Origin: Undaria pinnatifida
Lineage: Eukaryota; Sar; Phaeophyceae; Laminariales; Alariaceae
Assembly: GCA_012845835.1 (NCBI GenBank)
Contig: JABAKD010000006.1
Location: 11,576,945 to 11,640,944, forward strand
Reading direction: 5' to 3'
Length of the DNA: 64,000 nt
Shown: one piece after another, positions 63,301 through 64,000 of the stretch
How positions within the stretch are numbered: the stretch's first letter is position 1
Layout: each line of letters opens with the position of its first letter
Translations under genes and position numbers: made by a program
Notes under the pieces: model-generated
What the model saw: the letters and a program-made list of their open reading frames with translations, nothing else
Databases searched by the model: none
Told to the model about the DNA's origin: nothing

Positions 63301-63773
63301 CCTTCCGAGGGTGATGGCTTGATAAACTACTCTATAGCCCTCCCAAAAGACGTATTAGGAGGTTGAAGGCGCATTCTGATGCCCAAACAAACCCATGGCC
63401 TAGCTAGGTACACGAAATCTGCAAAAACAACATTGACATTCCCCGACGATGTTAGGTTAAGGTGGGTTAAGGAGCCCCGTCATTCAGAAAATTGCTTTAT
63501 TTTGCCAAAAAGTGCTTCGGCTATCATAGCACATGTAATTTGTTCTAGCTATAAACACGCCATCCTTCTCCCTCCCTCCCTCGCTTCCTTGCTCGCTCTC
63601 TCCCTCCTTCTCTTGCTTTCGCTGCTCTCTTTTTTCTCTCCCTCTTTTGCCTGGCTCTCTTGCTCTTGTTTGTTGTTTTGTTCGATACGCACTCGACCAC
63701 GAACGATGGGGGTGGTATGGTCTGGTAGGTTCGCCGGTTTACTGATCAAGTCGCAAGTCGCGGAAGACGACGG
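50675..63773 (+). CDS. Multipass membrane protein with Cys-rich GCC2/GCC3-type ectodomain (partial)
   Basis: Twelve exons join without phase conflict into 450 codons: 50675-50763, 51415-51507, 52661-52757, 54536-54676, 55991-56119, 56630-56788, 58012-58114, 58663-58764, 59884-60041, 60681-60795, 61638-61759, 63729-63773. The ectodomain has CEACPDGLVSNGTASEC, YECPNEDACIGG, YCADGFKGPLCAVC and CTNDYYPSGSYECLEC. A first membrane segment (FFLVLTLFLVMV) and an acidic Ala/Glu linker follow, then KIIVAHFQIVTTFPAVLDV and six more hydrophobic segments, ending FAGLLIK. Similar proteins, often annotated as ephrin-receptor-like, occur in stramenopiles; a receptor or channel role is inferred. The N-terminus (perhaps the exon at 37174) and the C-terminus lie outside the model. 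Confidence 0.85.
50880..50945 (+). repeat. Decayed copy of exon a 3' half
   Basis: 'tgctcgctggacgagggctt' and 'ctggagagttgac' repeat the end of exon a, here fused to an acceptor-like 'attttcgcag'. The frame stops soon after. Confidence 0.6.
51415..51507 (+). CDS. Membrane protein exon b (YECPNEDACIGG)
   Basis: The acceptor is 'gcttgtgcggcag' and the donor GTGAGT. Two leading bases complete Ser. It encodes SLTVYECPNEDACIGGSNST and NYCADGFKGP, the part of the family that precedes the CAVC motif. Confidence 0.9.
51617..51712 (+). repeat. Decayed copy of exon b
   Basis: 'gtgtacgagtgccccaacg', 'gactcttgtgtcgg' and 'ctactgcgcgga' copy nearly the whole of exon b and its donor ('cacgtgagttcaactt'). 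A stop codon and a deletion before 'ggaaacac' break it. It has no good acceptor. Confidence 0.75.
51713..52130. other. Intron stretch of GAATTTCAAGTT-like words
   Basis: Many short direct and inverted copies of 'aatttcaagttg' and 'caacttgaaatt' types follow the exon copies ('ttcaacttcaagttaact' and others). They seem to derive from the intron start after exon b ('gtgagttcaactttgacgtc'). Confidence 0.45.
52130..52660 (+). repeat. Three copies of the acceptor side of exon c
   Basis: 'tgtctcacgtcttcatcc' starts at about 52157 and 52389 and, as 'tgcctcacgtcttcgtcc', at 52526. The copy at 52157-52275 continues into 'gtgtctcgtagtctgcgcgg' and 'cttgcacgaatgatcattat', i.e. an acceptor plus 45 bases of exon c, then decays. 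The last copy leads into the real exon at 52661. Confidence 0.75.
52661..52757 (+). CDS. Membrane protein exon c (CAVC ... YECLECTEG)
   Basis: The acceptor is 'tgtgtctcgcag' and the donor GTAAGC. It encodes CAVCTNDYYPSGSYECLECT and then EGNAASALLTI, so it contains the last ectodomain Cys pairs. The downstream intron contains several 'atcaccatgtaagcaa'-like copies of its donor (52800-53040). Confidence 0.92.
52758..53060 (+). repeat. Tandem 'ATCATGTAAGCAATC' words copying the exon c donor
   Basis: At least eight variants of 'caccatcatgtaagcaat' follow the donor of exon c, e.g. at about 52818, 52868, 52902, 52970 and 53028. They look like expansion of the 20 bases spanning the splice junction. 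Confidence 0.6.
53061..54535. other. Intron between exons c and d with family D, SINE-A and a minisatellite
   Basis: A family-D fragment is at about 53445-53510 ('cagctgtgagatcgat', 'tttgcaagctgcgtgtgata'). A SINE-A body is at 53625-53815 (+). A ~31 bp minisatellite is at 53905-54170, with about eight units of 'cctccaatagtgccggttga'. Minus-strand frames up to 212 codons derive from these repeats. Confidence 0.6.
53905..54170 (+). repeat. Minisatellite of ~31 bp, about eight copies
   Basis: The unit contains 'ctgcctccaatagtgccgg' and 'ttgaatggtgccg'. The minus-strand frame (GTIGGSGTIQPALLEAA) is stop-free across it, which explains the long frame 53625-54263. Confidence 0.8.
54536..54676 (+). 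CDS. Membrane protein exon d (first membrane segment and acidic linker)
   Basis: The acceptor is 'gctgtatgcag' and the donor GTGAGA. The leading C completes Ile; then FFLVLTLFLVMVTKAAETVE and an Ala/Glu/Asn-rich linker ending AVSAGMSSK. The hydrophobic part is long enough for one membrane pass when joined to the preceding LLTII. Helical heptad-like spacing in the linker may indicate a short coiled coil. Confidence 0.88.
54840..55145 (-). mobile_element. SINE-B, full length
   Basis: On the minus strand it has the head 'ggtggcgtatcagtttatcc' and B box 'gtgagttcgagcccc', then the body with 'gaaagcgcgagagcgtgag' and 'tgtgaccacggcttgtcc', ending at 'agtagaagtgtgcg'. It aligns with 10641-10958 over its length. 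It is antisense to the host gene, in an intron. Confidence 0.7.
55195..55702 (+). repeat. Two decayed copies of exon d
   Basis: 55195-55317 ('ctggtggtgtctaacactgt', 'gagactgcagacgatgcc', 'gccgtgtccgctcgaatta', 'gcagcaagtga') and 55610-55702 ('actgtaggatactgcgag', 'gtccgcgggaatgagcagc') copy the 3' two thirds of exon d with its donor. Both have stops and shifts. Confidence 0.7.
55866..55968 (+). repeat. Decayed copy of exon e 5' half
   Basis: 'gttagactggtcgcgttgtt' and 'caacaagttgaagatatacc' and 'tatttccagatcgtc' copy the acceptor and first 75 bases of exon e. The open frame gives RLVALFNKLKIYPDC, close to the true RLVAFVKKWKDTLIV. It lies just 120 bases upstream of the real exon. Confidence 0.72.
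55991..56119 (+). CDS. Membrane protein exon e (KIIVAHFQIV)
   Basis: The acceptor is 'tctccatccctcag' and the donor GTATGA. It encodes LVAFVKKWKDTLIVRFKIIV and AHFQIVTTFPAVLDVQWPEA then FN. The 'K(I/L).(V/I)..(H/Y)FQI(V/I)' and 'V.WP' patterns are the hallmark of this membrane-protein family as I know it. Good phase on both sides. Confidence 0.9.
   Translation, partial: ACRVRQEVEGHPDCALQDHRCPFPNRHHLSCRVGRAMARGLQ
56221..56335 (+). repeat. CTTGC pentanucleotide microsatellite
   Basis: About 22 units start 100 bases after the donor of exon e. It explains the LPCLALPCLA frames and their minus-strand counterparts. CCTTGC units vary to CCTTAC and CCTCGC towards the right end. Confidence 0.88.
56463..56560 (+). 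repeat. Decayed copy of exon f 5' half
   Basis: 'caggtatgccgacaagg', 'gtgatcagcctcaactta' and 'gcatcctgagcaagagct' copy acceptor and first 85 bases of exon f, with a 3-base loss that brings a stop into frame. The upstream 'accgtgtatcgtgtaccatg' is duplicated too. Confidence 0.8.
56630..56788 (+). CDS. Membrane protein exon f (second membrane segment)
   Basis: The acceptor is 'taccatgcgccag' and the donor GTGAGA. It encodes YADKVSVISLNFWGILSQSC, then FFQPDYLKQLIFTTLLPLG and IVGVLIIYYAKTIK. The last 20 hydrophobic residues make a membrane helix with a basic inner end. Confidence 0.93.
56961..57032 (+). repeat. Decayed copy of exon f 3' end
   Basis: 'ccttgctgccgctaagcatc', 'gtagacgttctcgtca' and 'acgccaagaccaccaagtga' reproduce the last 65 bases of exon f and its donor. 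The frame is still open (LLPLSIVDVLVTYYAKTTK) but no acceptor precedes it. Confidence 0.75.
57808..57870 (+). repeat. Decayed copy of exon g 5' half
   Basis: 'tggaaagtggggtcggatgc', 'ggccgaagatgaaggctt' and 'cttgggacaggactac' match the acceptor side of exon g at 58012. A 162-codon open frame (57472-57960) passes through it and looks accidental. Confidence 0.75.
58012..58114 (+). CDS. Membrane protein exon g (third membrane segment)
   Basis: The acceptor is 'ttttattttcag' and the donor GTGAGT. It encodes KVGSDAAKRRAAWDRTAGGV, then LLTGFFFYIVTSTL, phase 0 at the end. A basic loop is followed by a hydrophobic helix that continues into exon h. Confidence 0.92.
58540..58630 (+). repeat. Poly-C runs
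   Basis: Runs of about 27 C (58542-58570) and 12 C (58615-58626) flank a short spacer, just upstream of exon h. Other C-runs are at 58362 and 58412. These are prone to sequencing-length error. Confidence 0.8.
58663..58764 (+). CDS. Membrane protein exon h (FDCQDFEDGSSYLKADY)
   Basis: The acceptor is 'ttttatgagcag' and the donor GTGAGC; 34 whole codons. It encodes ILQAFDCQDFEDGSSYLKAD and YRISCNSDKYNFIL. The two Cys likely sit in a loop outside the membrane; 'C..F.DG.S.L.ADY.I.C' is a recurrent family motif. Confidence 0.93.
58926..59185 (+). repeat. Two decayed copies of exon h 3' end with intron start
   Basis: 58930-59110 repeats 58705-58880: 'accacatcagctgcaacagt', 'gacgagtacaacttcatgct', 'gatgtcggtcaccttgg' and 'aaaacagtgcccacatcg'. 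A third copy starts at 59147 ('aaagcggactaccgcatcag', 'ctgcaacaaagtga') and fades. The first copy keeps the frame but has no acceptor; the GTGAGC donor is now GTGAGG. Confidence 0.8.
59505..59710 (-). repeat. SINE-A body, headless
   Basis: On the minus strand it has 'ttcgatgcgagtcgacgagg', 'aatgaaggcgcgtatcg', 'gtgaccctggatctgagtta' and a purine-rich end. To its left at about 59448-59500 is a fragment like a MITE-1 end ('accccgatttaagag'). Confidence 0.55.
59884..60041 (+). CDS. Membrane protein exon i (fourth membrane segment)
   Basis: The acceptor is 'tccctctctacag' and the donor GTGAGT. It encodes GYAIAMCIVFPAGIPLTYLV, then VLYVGKERINPEPLDHNLSY and KMRELDPTIQKT. A strong membrane helix with a Pro-Gly kink (FPAGIP) leads to a charged cytosolic-type loop. 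Confidence 0.93.
60130..60432 (+). repeat. ACT trinucleotide microsatellite with internal duplication
   Basis: About 300 bases are mostly ACT. 'ctaacactactactaacac' followed by 'tactactgttgaaactac' occurs at about 60223-60262 and again at 60391-60430, so a 40-base piece was copied within the array. Confidence 0.85.
60446..60503 (+). repeat. Decayed copy of exon i 3' end
   Basis: 'cgtccacaggctgacccacg', then 'agaccgatccatccagaa' and 'aacgaaccgaat' align to the last 30-40 bases of exon i. A usable-looking acceptor and an open frame are present, but the donor is lost and no phase-2 donor follows, so I do not count it as an exon. Confidence 0.5.
60681..60795 (+). CDS. Membrane protein exon j (YYYEVWECIRKLLLTGLLVYF)
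   Basis: The acceptor is 'acctttccgcgcag' and the donor GTGGGA. It encodes FLWGTYRPHVYYYEVWECIR and KLLLTGLLVYFEEGTATQ. The 'E.WE..RK' motif leading into a membrane helix is shared by this family across stramenopiles and other algae, to my knowledge. Confidence 0.94.
60884..60955 (+). repeat. Decayed copy of exon j 3' half
   Basis: 'tgggagtgcatctgagaact', 'acgggactgttgatttact' and 'gtgtgaaccaatcagaatc' copy the last 70 bases of exon j plus the first 15 of the intron. A TGA replaces the CGA of Arg. Confidence 0.85.
61437..61500 (+). repeat. Decayed copy of exon k 5' part
   Basis: 'catgctcatgacgctagcgg' and 'gccttcgggccttcgtg' copy bases 15-50 of exon k. The acceptor is missing. 200 bases upstream of the real exon. 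Confidence 0.65.
61638..61759 (+). CDS. Membrane protein exon k (sixth segment, RPYRQGDEN)
   Basis: The acceptor is 'cacgcgttccag' and the donor GTGAGT. It encodes VVIAMLITLAGLRVLSGLRP, then YRQGDENNLAEASLWVTFLT. A 'PY......NLA' motif separates two membrane helices, of which the second is completed by exon l. Confidence 0.93.
61850..62105 (+). repeat. Family D copy
   Basis: It carries 'cgataatttcgtcgaagctc', 'atttgcaacctgtgtattat', 'cgcgcgtgttacggggtc', 'gtcggcgacccccttagtgc' and 'tttttgagggggataaaatc'. It aligns with 28000-28240 and 10163-10400. Confidence 0.6.
62178..62355. mobile_element. MITE-2, 178 bp, TA target duplication
   Basis: The ends CAGTAGGGGTTCCCCAGTAA and its inverted partner 'attgggggacccctactg' lie between TA dinucleotides (62176-62177 and 62356-62357). 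Internal 'aaggcgg' / 'ccgcctt' words are repeated in opposite orientation. No open frame. It is a non-autonomous mariner-type element in the last visible intron. Confidence 0.75.
62450..63530 (+). repeat. Duplicated block ending 'ggagccccgtcattcagaaa'
   Basis: 62500-62700 and 63370-63530 share 'gatg..caaac', 'cccatggcctag' and 'ttaaggagccccgtcattca'. A third relative of the end is at 24190-24240 ('ggaaccccgtcactcagaaa'). Between them lies the SINE-C fragment at 62990-63202. Confidence 0.45.
62990..63202 (+). mobile_element. SINE-C, 5' truncated
   Basis: It begins at 'gtgtgggcctggcacatacg', continues with 'gcttcagctgtgatatac' and 'aaagtgactggagcctcc' and ends 'gagttaacgtgataacaaca'. It has the 5' truncation and short AAC tail expected of a non-LTR copy. 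Confidence 0.55.
63729..63773 (+). CDS. Membrane protein exon l (FAGLLIKSQVAEDD)
   Basis: The acceptor is 'gtatggtctggtag' and the donor GTGAGA after two bases. One leading base completes Leu from exon k, giving TFLTLFAGLLIKSQVAEDD. At 45 bases it is short, but both phases fit and the helix begun in exon k is completed. The gene continues past the window; 63774-64000 shows no further exon. Confidence 0.75.
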
Positions 63774-64000
63774 GTGAGACAGCTTTTTTCACGCTTGAAT
63801 AAATGAGCTTAACGTATAATACAGCGCCGGCGCGTGAACCCTCGCCACCACCACCGGCTTCGTCAATACATCTTCTGATGATAGCTTGTGCAACGTGTGT
63901 AGCGCAGGATACATCTAACTTCGGATACAGTGGTATACCTACTTTACGACCACCTCGTGATAATCCATTTTAGGAGTCATCCCCCGATAGGGGTCAGGCA

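Overview
The window looks like nuclear DNA of an intron-rich, repeat-laden eukaryote. Genes are few and cut into short exons with GT-AG introns of 0.5 to 6.7 kb. No operons, rRNA, CRISPR arrays or prokaryotic signals were seen. The gene families, the long introns, a poly-Gly ankyrin gene and a multipass protein with a Cys-rich ectodomain fit a stramenopile, and a brown alga best. That placement is inference from gene style, not from a marker gene.

Layout. 1-13.7 kb: no confident gene; degenerate tandem repeats, SINEs, an inverted-repeat complex and four copies of a CTG-rich Ala module. 13.75-24.66 kb (+): four exons of adenine phosphoribosyltransferase; reading phase is kept across introns of 2.8, 6.7 and 0.9 kb; the 5' exon(s) were not found. 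The 6.7 kb intron holds a two-orientation array of a ~165 bp element. 24.7-34.8 kb: repeats only. 34.8-36.2 kb (-): an ankyrin-repeat gene broken by three frameshifts. 37.17 kb (+): a probable signal-peptide first exon in a strong start context. 38.9-43 kb: a LINE C-terminal remnant, SINEs and local duplications. 47.03 kb (+): a lone first coding exon like S-formylglutathione hydrolase. 47.52 kb (+): an unidentified terminal exon. 50.67-63.77 kb (+): twelve consecutive phase-compatible exons of a large membrane protein with a GCC2/GCC3-type Cys-rich ectodomain and about seven membrane segments; it runs off the right edge.

The most striking observation is structural. Almost every intron of the two best genes carries decayed copies of the neighbouring exon's edge: copies of the exon 5' end with its acceptor lie upstream, and copies of the exon 3' end with its donor lie downstream. 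Introns here seem to have grown by local duplications across exon borders. A second signal is the 9-mer TACCAGGTA (or its complement), which I located 20 times where about 0.5 is expected by chance.

APRT acts in adenine salvage and the membrane protein is a possible surface receptor or channel. Nothing in the window suggests that the genes work together. All repeat-family calls and coordinates come from reading by eye, so edges are approximate.
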